From assembly GCA_004366385.1 (NCBI GenBank), contig SIRU01000050.1, positions 1-35,879 of the forward strand: a DNA stretch of 35,879 nt. The letters are read 5' to 3'. This document shows, in pieces, positions 1 to 8,459 of this stretch (within the stretch, counting starts at the first letter, position 1; every line of letters starts with the position of its first letter). A program made the translations under genes and the position numbers. Origin of the DNA: Actinomycetota bacterium (GTDB taxonomy: Bacteria; Actinomycetota; Thermoleophilia; Gaiellales; Gaiellaceae). Below the pieces are notes generated by a model, which worked only from the letters and a program-made list of their open reading frames with translations, was not told where the DNA came from and made no database searches.

Positions 1-2
1 GC

Positions 3-449
3 CGCGCGCCGCTGACCCACATGGGCAAGTACCACGGGCGCATCGCGGGCGACGCAATCCTCGGGCGCGAGATCACCGCGCGCGCGGACGGCCTCGCGCT
101 TCCCCGCGTCACGTTCACCGACCCGCAGGTCGCCGCCGTCGGGCTCACCGAGGAGCAGGCGCGCGAGCAGGGCGTCGACGTGCGCACCGTGGCCTACGGC
201 ACGGGCGACGTCGCGGGCGCCTACACACGTGGGAACGGGATCGCGGGCACGAGCAAGCTCGTCGTCGACGACTCGCGCAACGTGATCGTGGGCGCGACCT
301 TCACCGGCCCGGACGTGCAGGAGCTCCTCCACTCCGCGACGATCGCGATCGTCGGCGAGGTGCCCCTCGAGACCCTCTGGCACGCGGTGCCCTCCTTCCC
401 GACGGTGAGCGAGGTCTGGCTCAGGCTGCTCGAGGCGTACGGGCTGTGA
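3..449 (+). CDS. Pyridine nucleotide-disulfide oxidoreductase, C-terminal part (cut by window edge)
   Basis: This is the carboxy end of a class I flavin disulfide reductase (mercuric reductase/dihydrolipoamide dehydrogenase-like). The frame is open to base 3, so the FAD and NAD domains lie outside the window. Visible are the segment THMGKYHGRIAGD, typical of the end of the central domain, and the dimerisation domain from LPRVTFTDPQVAAVGLTE to PSFPTVSEVWLRLLE. In true lipoamide dehydrogenases the last motif is HAHPTLSE with a catalytic His; here the aligned position reads F (PSFPTVSE), as in many uncharacterised members. Substrate cannot be named. The polyphosphate kinase gene follows 40 bp downstream on the same strand with its own -10 box. 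Confidence 0.85.
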   Translation, partial: RAPLTHMGKYHGRIAGDAILGREITARADGLALPRVTFTDPQVAAVGLTEEQAREQGVDVRTVAYGTGDVAGAYTRGNGIAGTSKLVVDDSRNVIVGATFTGPDVQELLHSATIAIVGEVPLETLWHAVPSFPTVSEVWLRLLEAYGL

Positions 450-477
450 GGCGGGACGGCGACGCACGCCTCGGCCC

Positions 478-483
478 TACACT
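478..483 (+). promoter_or_regulatory. -10 box of leaderless ppk2 transcript
   Basis: TACACT lies 6 nt before the GTG start at 490 and no Shine-Dalgarno sequence is present. It fits the TANNNT-N6-start pattern seen at many genes of this window, implying that transcription begins at or next to the start codon. Confidence 0.5.
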
Positions 484-489
484 CACCGA

Positions 490-1290
490 GTGGTCGAGGA
501 GCTCCGAGTCGAGCCCGGCAGCCAGGCGCGCCTCGCCGACCGGGACCCGCGCGACACGCTCGGCCTGGACAAGGCGCGCGCGAGAGAGCTCCGCAGCGGG
601 CTGATCGAGCGCCTCGACACCCTCCAGCGCCGGCTCTTCGCCGAGGGCACCCGCAGCCTCCTGCTCGTGCTCCAGGGCCAGGACGCGTCCGGGAAGGACG
701 GCGTCATCCGCTCCGTCTTCACCGGCGTCACCCCCCAGGGCTGCCGCGTGATCTCGTTCCGAGCGCCGCACGAGGGCGAGCTGGCGCACGACTACCTGTG
801 GCGCGTGCACGCCCAGCTCCCGGCGCGCGGCGAGCTCGCGATCTTCAACCGCTCGCACTACGAGGACGTCGTCACGGTGCGCGTGCGCCGGCTCGCGCCC
901 GAGGAGGTGTGGCGGCGGCGGACGGGCCACATCCGCGAGTGGGAGCGCATGCTCACCGACGAGGGCACCACGCTCGTGAAGGCATTCCTCCACGTCTCCG
1001 AGGAGGAGCAGCGGCAGCGGCTGCAGGAGCGGATCGACGACCCCGAGAAGCGGTGGAAGTTCCAGCGCGAGGACCTCCAGGCGCGGGAGCGCTTCGACGA
1101 GTACCTCGCCGCCTACGAGGACGCCATCACGGAGACGTCGACCGAGTGGGCCCCGTGGCACGTCGTCCCCGCCGACCGCAACTGGCTGAAGGCGCTCGTC
1201 GTCGCGCAGCTCCTCGTGGACGCGCTCGAGCGCATGGATCCTCGGCTCCCCGAGCCCGAGCCGGGAATCGACGGCCTGTCCATTCCCTGA
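490..1290 (+). CDS. ppk2: Polyphosphate kinase 2 family protein
   Basis: PPK2 enzymes move phosphate between polyphosphate and nucleoside mono- or diphosphates in the cytoplasm. The 266-residue protein has the family P-loop GQDASGKDG (about residue 60), the following GVTPQGCRV segment, the Walker B-like IFNRSHYEDV (about 117-126) and the lid region rich in Arg. The tail PADRNWLKALVVAQLLVDAL is also typical. Length matches single-domain PPK2 (about 260-300). The AMP versus ADP preference cannot be told safely from sequence alone. The GTG start is preferred because TACACT stands 6 nt upstream, giving a leaderless message. It is followed at 8 bp by the convergent end of the hydrolase gene. Confidence 0.9.
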   Translation: MVEELRVEPGSQARLADRDPRDTLGLDKARARELRSGLIERLDTLQRRLFAEGTRSLLLVLQGQDASGKDGVIRSVFTGVTPQGCRVISFRAPHEGELAHDYLWRVHAQLPARGELAIFNRSHYEDVVTVRVRRLAPEEVWRRRTGHIREWERMLTDEGTTLVKAFLHVSEEEQRQRLQERIDDPEKRWKFQREDLQARERFDEYLAAYEDAITETSTEWAPWHVVPADRNWLKALVVAQLLVDALERMDPRLPEPEPGIDGLSIP

Positions 1291-1297
1291 GGCCGGG

Positions 1298-2233
1298 TCA
1301 GGCGGCGGAGAACTCGTCGACGCCCTCGGCGGCGCGCTCGCGGCGCAGCCGGCCGGGTGCGAGGTGGGCGAGAACGCGCGACCACGACGAGAGGACGACG
1401 AGGTGCCCGGCGCCCGGGTATGTCTCGAGCCGGGATCGCGGAAGCCGTCGCTGCCACCAGCGCCCGTGCCGCGGCGGCGCGACCACGTCGCACGAGCCGT
1501 GGAGCAGGAGCGTCTTCGCGCGCACCTCCTCCGGCCGGAACCCCCAAGGCCTGAGCGCCTGTCCCGCGACATCGGCTGCGAGCCCCGCTGCGCCCTGCGC
1601 GAACGCGGCCTCCAGCGTGCCGCGCAGCCGCTCCCGCACGCCGGGCACCTCGAGCGCCGCGCTCTCCTCGGCGCTCGCGCCGAGCCACGCCCAGGAGCCG
1701 TCGGACTGCATGTCGACCGCGACGGCGTCGCGGAACCGGACCTCGAGCTCCGCCTGCGCCTCCTCGGGCTCGCGCCCGCGCAGCCCGTCGAGCGCCTCGC
1801 GCACGTCGCGCGGCACCCAGCCGATCTCGGAGTCGGGCGCCGGGGTCGCGACCAGCGCGACGCGGTCGACGAGGTCCGGTCTGCGCGCTGCGAGCGCGAG
1901 CGCGACGCGTCCTCCCGCCGACCAGCCGACGACGCCCGCACAGCCCACGCCGAACGCGTCCAGCGCCGCTTCGAGATCCTCCGCCGCGCCCGCCACGGTC
2001 GCCCACCGCCCCGGCGGCAGTGGGTCGGAGCCGCCGTACCCGGGCCGGTCGACGGAGAGGAGCGCGACGCCGCGGGCACGGGTGGCCGCCGGGTCCGGGT
2101 CGAGGAGGCCGCCGCCCGGGGCCGGATGGCACACCACGACGACACGCGAGCCCTCGAGCGGCGCCGACCGATGCACGGCGACCCGCCGCCCGAGGCCCAC
2201 GGAGACGTGCTCGTCGACGAGCCGGAGCTTCAT
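1298..2233 (-). CDS. Alpha/beta hydrolase
   Basis: A 311-residue alpha/beta-hydrolase fold protein. The oxyanion-hole region is CHPAPGGG, the nucleophile elbow is GWSAGG (Ser), the acidic residue sits in LLHGSCDVVAPP and the catalytic His in GAGHLVV, so the triad is complete. A longer reading to 2320 exists, but the segment before MKLRLVDEHVSVG does not look like protein, so ATG at 2233 is chosen. The gene is divergent from the WYL regulator, with 64 bp between the starts, which suggests that the regulator may control it. Substrate unknown; esterase, haloalkane dehalogenase-like and peroxidase-like enzymes share this fold. Confidence 0.8.
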   Translation of the reverse strand: MKLRLVDEHVSVGLGRRVAVHRSAPLEGSRVVVVCHPAPGGGLLDPDPAATRARGVALLSVDRPGYGGSDPLPPGRWATVAGAAEDLEAALDAFGVGCAGVVGWSAGGRVALALAARRPDLVDRVALVATPAPDSEIGWVPRDVREALDGLRGREPEEAQAELEVRFRDAVAVDMQSDGSWAWLGASAEESAALEVPGVRERLRGTLEAAFAQGAAGLAADVAGQALRPWGFRPEEVRAKTLLLHGSCDVVAPPRHGRWWQRRLPRSRLETYPGAGHLVVLSSWSRVLAHLAPGRLRRERAAEGVDEFSAA

Positions 2234-2284
2234 TTCCGGGGAGGCTATTGCACATTCCCGCCATCTTCTGTCGTGTTCAGCGCA

Positions 2285-2290
2285 TAGATT
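2285..2290 (+). promoter_or_regulatory. -10 box of leaderless WYL regulator gene
   Basis: TAGATT lies 7 nt before GTG 2298. No Shine-Dalgarno sequence is visible before that start. Confidence 0.45.
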
Positions 2291-2297
2291 CAGAGAC

Positions 2298-3218
2298 GTG
2301 CGCGCGAGCCGTCTCGTCACGTTCCTCCTCCTGCTCCAGACGCGCGGCCAGTTGACCGCCGCGGAGCTCGCCGAGCGGCTCGAGGTCTCGGAGCGGACGG
2401 TGCAGCGCGACGCGCAGGCGCTCGCCGCCGCCGGCGTGCCGATCGCGTCGATGCGCGGCCCGGCGGGCGGCTACCGGCTGGAGCGCGGGTACCGGACGAA
2501 GCTGACGGGCCTCGACTCGACGGAGGCCGAGGCGCTCTTCGTGGGGCCGGCTGCAGAGCTGGGGCTCGGACGGGAGCTCGCGGCCGCGCGGCTGAAGCTC
2601 CTCGCCTCCCTCCCCGCGGAGGTCCAGGAGCGGGCGAGCCGGGCGTCCGAGCTCTTCCACGTCGACACGCGCGGCTGGTTCCGCGAGGAGGATCGCGCGC
2701 CCTGGCTTCCCATCATCGCGGGCGCGCTCTGGCGGGGGCAGCGCGTCGACATCCGCTACCGTGAGGGGCCGGACGTCGTCTCGCGCCGCCTCGACCCGCT
2801 CGGCCTCGTCCTCAAGGCCGGCGTCTGGTATCTGCTCGCGACGCGACGCGGCGAGGAGCGTGTGTACCGCGTGTCGCGGATCGTCTCCGCCCGCGAGCGC
2901 GCCGAGCCGAGCACTCGCCCCGAGGGCTTCGACCTCGCGGCCGTGTGGGCCGAGCGGTCGGAGGCGTTCGAGCGGAGCGCGCGGGCCGGCGGCGTCGAGG
3001 TGAAGGTCCGCGTCCCGCAGGAGGAGGTGCGCCGGCTGCGGAACGCGCGCGTCCTCGAGGAGGGCGAGCCGCCGGTCGTCGCGGCCCGGTACGACAGCCT
3101 CGACCACGCGTTCCACAGCCTGCTCTCCTGGGGCGCGGCGGCGGAGGTGCTCGAGCCGGCCGAGCTCAGGGAGCGCCTCGCGGCCGCCGCCGCCGAGCTC
3201 GCAGCGCTGTACGCGTAG
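2298..3218 (+). CDS. HTH/WYL-domain transcriptional regulator
   Basis: A 306-residue regulator of the DeoR-like HTH plus WYL family. The amino end (residues 1-60) is a winged helix: LVTFLLLLQTRGQLTAAELA, then the recognition segment VSERTVQRDAQALAAAGVPI and the wing GPAGGYRL. The WYL domain follows, with IRYREG, DPLGLVLKAGVWYLLATR and YRVSRI, and a C-terminal WCX-like domain ends the protein. WYL domains bind small ligands or nucleic acid. The frame is open far upstream (to 798), but that part is a shadow of ppk2 and of the hydrolase; GTG 2298 begins the HTH and has TAGATT 7 nt before it. It is divergent from the alpha/beta hydrolase, a probable target. Confidence 0.88.
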   Translation: MRASRLVTFLLLLQTRGQLTAAELAERLEVSERTVQRDAQALAAAGVPIASMRGPAGGYRLERGYRTKLTGLDSTEAEALFVGPAAELGLGRELAAARLKLLASLPAEVQERASRASELFHVDTRGWFREEDRAPWLPIIAGALWRGQRVDIRYREGPDVVSRRLDPLGLVLKAGVWYLLATRRGEERVYRVSRIVSARERAEPSTRPEGFDLAAVWAERSEAFERSARAGGVEVKVRVPQEEVRRLRNARVLEEGEPPVVAARYDSLDHAFHSLLSWGAAAEVLEPAELRERLAAAAAELAALYA

Positions 3219-3256
3219 CGGCGCAACGCCGCCCTCGCGCGTGCTAGACAGCGGGC

Positions 3257-3718
3257 ATGCGAGGACGCCTGCGCTCGGCCGCGGCGGGAGCCGCCGCTGC
3301 GACCGTCTGGGGGCTCCAGGAGCCGCTCGACCGGCGCGCGTTCCGGTACGGCTACTCGGACGTCGCGATCCTCGGGAAGGGCATCACCCGCGGGCGGCTC
3401 TGGTGGCCGGCCGGGCTGGCCGTGCACGCGGCCAACGGCGCGCTCTTCGGGCTCGCCTTCCACGAGGCGCGCCGCCGGCTCCCGTACCCCGAGCGCCGGC
3501 TCGCGCTCGGGCTCGCGCTGGCGGAGCACGTCGCGCTCTACCCGCTCTCCGGCCTCGTCGACCGCTTCCATCCGGCGCGCGGGGACGCGGGCCTGCCGCC
3601 GCTGCTCACGAGCCCGCGCGCCTTCGCGCAGGCGACGTGGCGGCATACGCTCTTCGGGATCCTCCTCGGGCGGTTCGCGGCGTCCGACGAGCATGAGAAC
3701 GTTCTCATCTCCAGCTGA
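3257..3718 (+). CDS. Small membrane protein, unknown function
   Basis: A 153-residue protein that I do not recognise. It has three to four hydrophobic stretches (GLQEPLDRRAFRYGYSD is followed by WWPAGLAVHAANGALFGLAF, then LALGLALAEHVALYPLSGLV, and near the end TLFGILLGRF), so it is probably an integral membrane protein. Similar proteins occur as hypothetical ORFs in actinobacteria. The ATG start has TAGACA 6 nt upstream (3245-3250), again leaderless. Its last codons overlap the palindrome ATGAGAACGTTCTCAT and the ATG assigned to the next gene, so the 3' end carries the control region of the glycosyltransferase. Confidence 0.7.
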   Translation: MRGRLRSAAAGAAAATVWGLQEPLDRRAFRYGYSDVAILGKGITRGRLWWPAGLAVHAANGALFGLAFHEARRRLPYPERRLALGLALAEHVALYPLSGLVDRFHPARGDAGLPPLLTSPRAFAQATWRHTLFGILLGRFAASDEHENVLISS

Positions 3719-3746
3719 CACCATCTTCACCTTGACCGCGTACACC
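3693..3746 (+). promoter_or_regulatory. TCTCAY operator-promoter A
   Basis: ATGAGA-ACGT-TCTCAT (3693-3708) is a perfect 16-bp palindrome. On the plus strand the 7-mer TTCTCAT (3702) is followed at 11-bp steps by AGCTGAC (3713) and TCTTCAC (3724). After exactly 10 nt comes TACACC (3741-3746), a -10-like box. The layout is the same as at 29617-29670 and 30627-30680. The middle repeat is the weakest of the nine. It lies inside the end of the upstream gene and before the conserved part of the glycosyltransferase. Confidence 0.6.
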
Positions 3747-4964
3747 GAGAGCATCCAGGCGAGACGCTTCCTCTTCTACTCGCACGACGGGCTCGGTCTC
3801 GGGGACGTCCGGCGCAGCCTGTCGATCGCGCGCGAGCTGGTCGAGCTCAGCCCCGGCGCGTCGGTGCTGCTCGTGACCGGCGCGGAGGAGGCGGAGAGCC
3901 TCGGCGTCCCGGCGCGCGTCGGCATCCTCAAGCTGCCGGGGTTCCAAAGGCGCGACGACCGGTCGGCGGCCGGGCGTCTCCCGCTCCCCCGCGGCGAGGT
4001 GAGGACGTTGCGCGAGCGCCTGCTCGCGGCGACCGCCGAGACGTTCCAGCCCGAGGTCGTCCTCGTCGACGGGCATCCGCTCGGCGTCGGCGGCGAGCTC
4101 GGGCCTGCGCTCGAGATCGCGCGCGCGTTCGGCGCGCAGGCGGTCCTCGGGCTCTGCGACGTCGTCGACGACCCGGCCACGGTCGAGGTCGAGTGGCACG
4201 GCCGCGGCGTCTTCGAGCGGGTCGCGACCAACTACTCGCGCGTCCTCGTCTACGGGCAGCCCGACCTCCTCGATCCCGTGCGCGAGCACGCCTTCCCGGC
4301 AGACGTGGCCGCGCTGACCTCGTTCTGCGGCTACGTCGTCTCGACCGCGGCGCGCGAGATCAAGGGCCTGGCGATCGCCGAACCGCCCGGCTCCGCGAAG
4401 GGGGAGCGGCCGCACGTCCTCGCGACCGCGGGCGACGGCGCAGACGCGCTCCCGCTGCTCGAGACCTTCCTCGAGACCGCCGCCGAAGCGAGCTGGCGCG
4501 CGACGATCGTCGCCGGGCCGGAGTGCTCCCAGGGTCGCGCGCGGCGGCTCGAGCGCCTGGCCGCCGACGCCGGCGTGACCTTCCGCGGCTTCGTCCCCAG
4601 CCTCCCCTCGGAGTTCTCGTCCCTCGACGCACTCGTCTGCACGGGCGGGTACAACACGCTCGCCGAGGCCGTCGCGAGCGGCGTCCCGACCGTCTGCGTG
4701 CCACGGAGCGATCCGCGCAGCGGGCAGCAGCTCGTCCGCGCGCGGGCGTTCGCGCGCCGAGGGCTCCTGCGCCTGCTCGAGCCGGATCTGCTCACGGCCG
4801 ACGCGCTCTCGCTCGAGATCGACGCCGCGCTGATGACTCGCGCGTTCCGCCCCCGGGCGCGCCTCGACCTCGGCGGCGGGCGGCGCACGGCGCACCACCT
4901 CATGGAGCTCGCCTCCCAGCGCGCGTCGCGCGCCCGCTCGAAGCCCGCGCTCGTCGTCGCGTAG
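3693..4964 (+). CDS. MurG-like glycosyltransferase (GT28/GT-B type)
   Basis: A GT-B fold transferase likely to use a nucleotide sugar. The amino part reads RRFLFYSHDGLGLGDVRR (from residue 24), the nucleotide-binding start of MurG-like proteins. The carboxy part has FRGFVPSLPSEFSSLDALV, then CTGGYNTLAEAVASGVPTV and VPRSDPRSGQQLVRA, the donor-binding motif of GT28. Acceptor unknown. Only two standard in-frame starts exist before the conserved core: ATG 3693, which is part of the palindrome, and TTG 3732. If the promoter at 3741-3746 is real, both would be left out of its transcript, and an ATC codon at 3753 would stand 6 nt after the -10 box. The true start is therefore open. Confidence 0.8.
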   Translation: MRTFSSPADTIFTLTAYTESIQARRFLFYSHDGLGLGDVRRSLSIARELVELSPGASVLLVTGAEEAESLGVPARVGILKLPGFQRRDDRSAAGRLPLPRGEVRTLRERLLAATAETFQPEVVLVDGHPLGVGGELGPALEIARAFGAQAVLGLCDVVDDPATVEVEWHGRGVFERVATNYSRVLVYGQPDLLDPVREHAFPADVAALTSFCGYVVSTAAREIKGLAIAEPPGSAKGERPHVLATAGDGADALPLLETFLETAAEASWRATIVAGPECSQGRARRLERLAADAGVTFRGFVPSLPSEFSSLDALVCTGGYNTLAEAVASGVPTVCVPRSDPRSGQQLVRARAFARRGLLRLLEPDLLTADALSLEIDAALMTRAFRPRARLDLGGGRRTAHHLMELASQRASRARSKPALVVA

Positions 4965-5028
4965 CGGCCCGGCGCGACGCACGCGCGGGAGACGTTGTAC
5001 GGTTTGCCGGGATCGAGGTGACGGGGCG

Positions 5029-5880
5029 CTGAGCCCACACCGGTCCCGGGATGGCCCGCACGCAGGCCGCGTTGCGGTCGGGATCGCCGCGGTCGGGGTC
5101 GCGCTGGCGGTCGCAGGCGCAGCCTTCGTCGCCCCGGCGGGCCGGTCTGCGCCGCTCCAGCTCGCTCCCGGCTTCCCCGGCGGGCCGTACTTCGCCCTCG
5201 GCTGCGGCCTGAGCCACCGGAACAACGACGACCCGATCGTGTTCCCCGGCAGCCCGGGCCGCTCGCACAACCACACGTTCGTCGGCAACCGCTCGACGGA
5301 CGCGTCGACGACCGCTGCGTCGCTCCTCGGTGGGGAGACGACGTGCCAGCCGGAGACGGACGCGTCGGCGTACTGGGTGCCGACGCTGTTCGAGCGCGGC
5401 CGCCACGTCAACCCGCTGACCGCGATCGTGTACTACGTCCGGCGGACGCACGACCGCGTCGTCCCCATCCCGCCCGGGCTCAAGATGGTCGCGGGCGACC
5501 AGTACGCGACGAGACGGCAGCCGAAGAACAACGTCTCGTGGAGCTGCGGCGCCCTCGGCGGCAAGCCTCGCTTCTACGCCCTGCCGCAGTGCCGCCCGAG
5601 CCAGCCGCTCCAGCTCCAGGTCACGTTCCCGAGCTGCTGGAACGGGCGCGACCTCGACAGCGCGAACCACCGCAGCCACATGCGCTACGCGGTCGCGAAG
5701 CGCTGCCCGGCGTCACATCCGGTGGCCGTCCCCACGATCGCGCTGCTCGTCCTCTACCCGCCCGTCTCGAAGCACGCGCGCCTGTCGTCGGGGAAGTTCG
5801 GCGGGCACGCCGACTTCATCAACGGCTGGGACCAGGACGTGCTCGCCAAGCTCGTCACGGGGATGAACCCGCGGGGCTGA
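5029..5880 (+). CDS. Secreted DUF1996 domain protein (start uncertain)
   Basis: The body matches DUF1996: FALGCGLSHRNNDDPIVFPG near the start, SHNHTFVGN, then CWNGRDLDSANHRSHM and the ending HADFINGWD. The family is found in fungi and actinobacteria; its role is not established. Before it, GRVAVGIAAVGVALAVAGAA is a convincing signal peptide, so the protein is exported. No ATG, GTG or TTG stands in frame before the signal peptide. The first GTG (5239) would remove it and part of the domain. Candidates are CTG 5029, given here, or ATG 5051 in another frame with a one-base error or true frameshift before about 5090. The gene converges on the TadG-like gene 16 bp away. Confidence 0.7.
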   Translation: MSPHRSRDGPHAGRVAVGIAAVGVALAVAGAAFVAPAGRSAPLQLAPGFPGGPYFALGCGLSHRNNDDPIVFPGSPGRSHNHTFVGNRSTDASTTAASLLGGETTCQPETDASAYWVPTLFERGRHVNPLTAIVYYVRRTHDRVVPIPPGLKMVAGDQYATRRQPKNNVSWSCGALGGKPRFYALPQCRPSQPLQLQVTFPSCWNGRDLDSANHRSHMRYAVAKRCPASHPVAVPTIALLVLYPPVSKHARLSSGKFGGHADFINGWDQDVLAKLVTGMNPRG

Positions 5881-5896
5881 CGAGCGCCGGTCGTGG

Positions 5897-7378
5897 CTAC
5901 TGGTCGAGCGCGAGGAGGACGGTCCCGCCGAACTTGCTCTTGCCGACCATCCGGAAGTTCTCGCCGTTCACCTTCACCTTGTTCGCAAGGATCGTGCCGG
6001 TGAGCTGCCCGTCGCCCGCCGTCGTCCCGCCGACATTGACGGTCACCTGAATGCAGGGGGCGAAGATGATGCCCGTCCACTGGTGGTCGTTGCCGTTGAG
6101 CTTCATCTCCTTGCCGGCGAACGAGGGGTCGCAGTAGGGGTTGCCGGTCGGGTAGGCGCCGTCGAACTGGGCAACTCCGCCTGCGTCGATGTTCGGGACC
6201 GCGAAGAAGAGGACATTCCCGAACTTCTCCGTGCCCTTGTACGCGGTCAGGCGCTGACCGTTCTCGTTGACCGTGATCTCGGGCGCCAGCACCGTCATGG
6301 TCGCCACGAGGTTCTGCCGGCCGATCTCGAACTTCTCCCACGCGCAGTAGACGTACGGGACCGTGATGACGTTCGTCGGGAAGGTCAGGACCGAAGGCTG
6401 CGTTCCGATCGGGGTGTCGATCACGATCCGCGTCCCGGCGCCATTCGCCTCGATCTTGATCCCCTTCCCCCGCACGTCGCAGCCGGTGTCGCCGGCCGAG
6501 AGCTGACCGACCCAGCCGAAGTCCGCCGGCGTCCACCAGGCGGGCCAGGTCTGCGGCGTCACGACAGTCGGCTGCGTGCTGACGTGGTGCGCGTAGTCCT
6601 CTCCCCCGAAGTGGGCGGTGCCGGGCGGGCTCGCCGAGAAGCACCCGACCATGGTGCCCTCCTGGGCCCAGAAGTACTCGTAGCCCGGCGGATCGGCGCC
6701 GTTGTTGATCAGGTACTGGCCGTTCGAGTGCACGCGGCCGTCGATCAGGTGCTCCTTCCCGTTGAAGATGAGGGACTCGCCGGTGCCGCTCGCCGGGCAC
6801 CCGGAGCTGTGGGAGTAGATCGCGTAGTTCCCCTCCCCGACGGACTGCTCCGCGACGGCGCGGCGCACGAGGTCGACGGAGCCGAGGCCGACGTAGCGGC
6901 CGAAGAACGTCTGCACCCGCATCGTGACCGTCGCCTCGACGAGGGTCGGATCGCCCTCGTACGGCGAGAGCACCTTCGTGCTCAGATGCACCGGCTCCGA
7001 GCCGGCGCTCTGCGCCGGGATGTTCGTGAGCACGTAGTCGCGGCCGTCGTGGACACACTCGGTGCGCGCCGGGTCCCAGTCCTGCGGGAGGTCGCGGGCA
7101 GCGGCGAGCGCGCACGCGTCGGCGGCGATCTGGGCCTTGCGCCCGTTCGCCCACCAGTAGCCGACGTCGATCACGATCGCGCCGGAGAGCATGAAGATCG
7201 GCAGGAGGATCGCAAACAAGACCAGGATGTTCCCGGACTGGTCGCGGCGCAGGGCTCTCGCCCGCCTGCCCCGATCCCGATCCCGATGAGCGCTCACGCG
7301 AGTAGCGACCTCACCGTGCCCACGGTTCGAAGCATAGGTGTCGAGTCGGGATCTCACAAGACGTCGGGCATCCCGCAT
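5897..7378 (-). CDS. TadE/TadG-like secreted or pilus-associated protein
   Basis: A 493-residue protein with a positively charged amino end and one membrane segment at about 49-70 (GNILVLFAILLPIFMLSGAIVI) followed by DVGYWWANGRKAQIAADACALAAA. This is the hallmark of the Tad/Flp pilus-assembly TadG family (putative Flp pilus-assembly TadE/G-like domain). The rest is a beta-rich extracellular part, with Cys pairs, resembling the large C-terminal region of such proteins. No other tad gene is in the window, so a role in Flp pili is not shown. ATG 7378 is preferred to 7396 because TAATAC lies 5 nt upstream; both starts share the reading frame. Confidence 0.75.
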   Translation of the reverse strand: MRDARRLVRSRLDTYASNRGHGEVATRVSAHRDRDRGRRARALRRDQSGNILVLFAILLPIFMLSGAIVIDVGYWWANGRKAQIAADACALAAARDLPQDWDPARTECVHDGRDYVLTNIPAQSAGSEPVHLSTKVLSPYEGDPTLVEATVTMRVQTFFGRYVGLGSVDLVRRAVAEQSVGEGNYAIYSHSSGCPASGTGESLIFNGKEHLIDGRVHSNGQYLINNGADPPGYEYFWAQEGTMVGCFSASPPGTAHFGGEDYAHHVSTQPTVVTPQTWPAWWTPADFGWVGQLSAGDTGCDVRGKGIKIEANGAGTRIVIDTPIGTQPSVLTFPTNVITVPYVYCAWEKFEIGRQNLVATMTVLAPEITVNENGQRLTAYKGTEKFGNVLFFAVPNIDAGGVAQFDGAYPTGNPYCDPSFAGKEMKLNGNDHQWTGIIFAPCIQVTVNVGGTTAGDGQLTGTILANKVKVNGENFRMVGKSKFGGTVLLALDQ

Positions 7379-7493
7379 TTGGGGTATTAGCGGCAATTTT
7401 CACCCGCGAGTCACCCATGGCCAGGGGGACGCCACGCATGGGTACACGGTACGTCCCGGGCAGGATGTCGCGCGCGCAGCCAGGTCGCGCAGC

Positions 7494-8459
7494 TCAGGTC
7501 TCGCCGTGCGAGGGCGCGCTCCGCCACACGCGGGCGCCCGCTGCGACCCGCTGCGTCGTGGATGTGCGCTGCGCGAGGGCGATGCCGCCGACGACGAGGG
7601 CGCCGCCCGCGACGAGCCACGGCGTCACGGTCTCGCCGAGCGCGACTGCGCCGATCAGGACGGCCAGCGGTGAGATCGCATAGGTGTACGTCACCGCCCG
7701 CGTCGGCCCGAGCCCGCGCAGGCCCGCGTTCCAGAGGATGTAGCCGAGGAACGTGGCGAGCACGCCCAGGTAGAGGATCAGCGCCGCGTCCGCGGCCGTG
7801 GCGCCCGTCACGGCGTCGACCGTCGACCCGCGCACGAACGGGACGAGCCCGGCCATCCCGATCAGGCTCGATGCGGCGGTGAGCGCGACGAGGTCGTACC
7901 GCGCCAGGAGCGGCTTGAGGACGACGTTGTAGAGCGCGAACGAGAGCGGCGCGCCGAGGACGAGGAGCGGCCCCCGCGCGCTCTGGAGCGAGATCTCGCG
8001 GCCGGTGCCGAGCGCGATCACGATCGCGACCCCCGCGAACGCGATCCCGAGGCCGAGCACGTGCCGCACGAGCAGCCGGTCGAGCCCGAGCGAGAGCGCC
8101 AGGGCGAGCGTCATCGCCGGCGCGAGCGCGACGACGAGCGCGGCGATTCCGGAGGTCGTGTGGCCGGTTCCGAGGTTGAGGAAGACGTGGTAGCCGACGA
8201 CCACGAGCAGGCCGACCGCGGCCAGCCGTGCGGCGTCGCGCCGGGTCAGCCCGGGCAGGCCGCCCGCGCGCCAGAGCACGAGCGCGAATCCCGGTGCCGC
8301 GACCGCGTAGCGCAGCAGCGCGACGTCGACGGCGGCGACGCCGTGGTCGAGCAATGTCTTGATCACGGAGAACGACCCCGCCCAGAGGACGACGACGACG
8401 AGGATCGCAAGGTGCGCGCGGGCGGCCATCGGCAGGGTGAACGCGCGAGCCTCTCTCAT
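7494..8459 (-). CDS. EamA/DMT-family transporter
   Basis: A 321-residue protein with about ten hydrophobic segments in two homologous halves, as in the drug/metabolite transporter superfamily (RhaT/YdcZ-like EamA domains). The first half begins HLAILVVVVLWAGSFSVIK and contains LLRYAVAAPGFALVLWRAGG. The second half ends in YTYAISPLAVLIGAVALGET and LVAGGALVVGGIALAQR, the classic last two helices. Probably an exporter of small metabolites or amino acids; the substrate cannot be read. ATG 8459 is used, though ATG 8429 is also possible. The 377 bp upstream contains copy 1 of the inverted 73-nt repeat. Confidence 0.88.
   Translation of the reverse strand: MREARAFTLPMAARAHLAILVVVVLWAGSFSVIKTLLDHGVAAVDVALLRYAVAAPGFALVLWRAGGLPGLTRRDAARLAAVGLLVVVGYHVFLNLGTGHTTSGIAALVVALAPAMTLALALSLGLDRLLVRHVLGLGIAFAGVAIVIALGTGREISLQSARGPLLVLGAPLSFALYNVVLKPLLARYDLVALTAASSLIGMAGLVPFVRGSTVDAVTGATAADAALILYLGVLATFLGYILWNAGLRGLGPTRAVTYTYAISPLAVLIGAVALGETVTPWLVAGGALVVGGIALAQRTSTTQRVAAGARVWRSAPSHGET

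Noticed and set aside
798-2297. Long upstream extension of the WYL regulator frame
   Set aside because: It only shadows ppk2 and the hydrolase and is Arg/Ala/Ser-rich; the HTH domain begins at 2298 behind a -10 box.
3705-5411. 568-codon minus-strand ORF
   Set aside because: Antisense to the glycosyltransferase and DUF1996 genes, with shadow composition and no recognisable motif.
8449-8459. TCTCAT at the eamA start as a fourth TCTCAY operator
   Set aside because: No 11-bp repeats and no -10 box at the right distance; it is just the ATGAGAGAG start.
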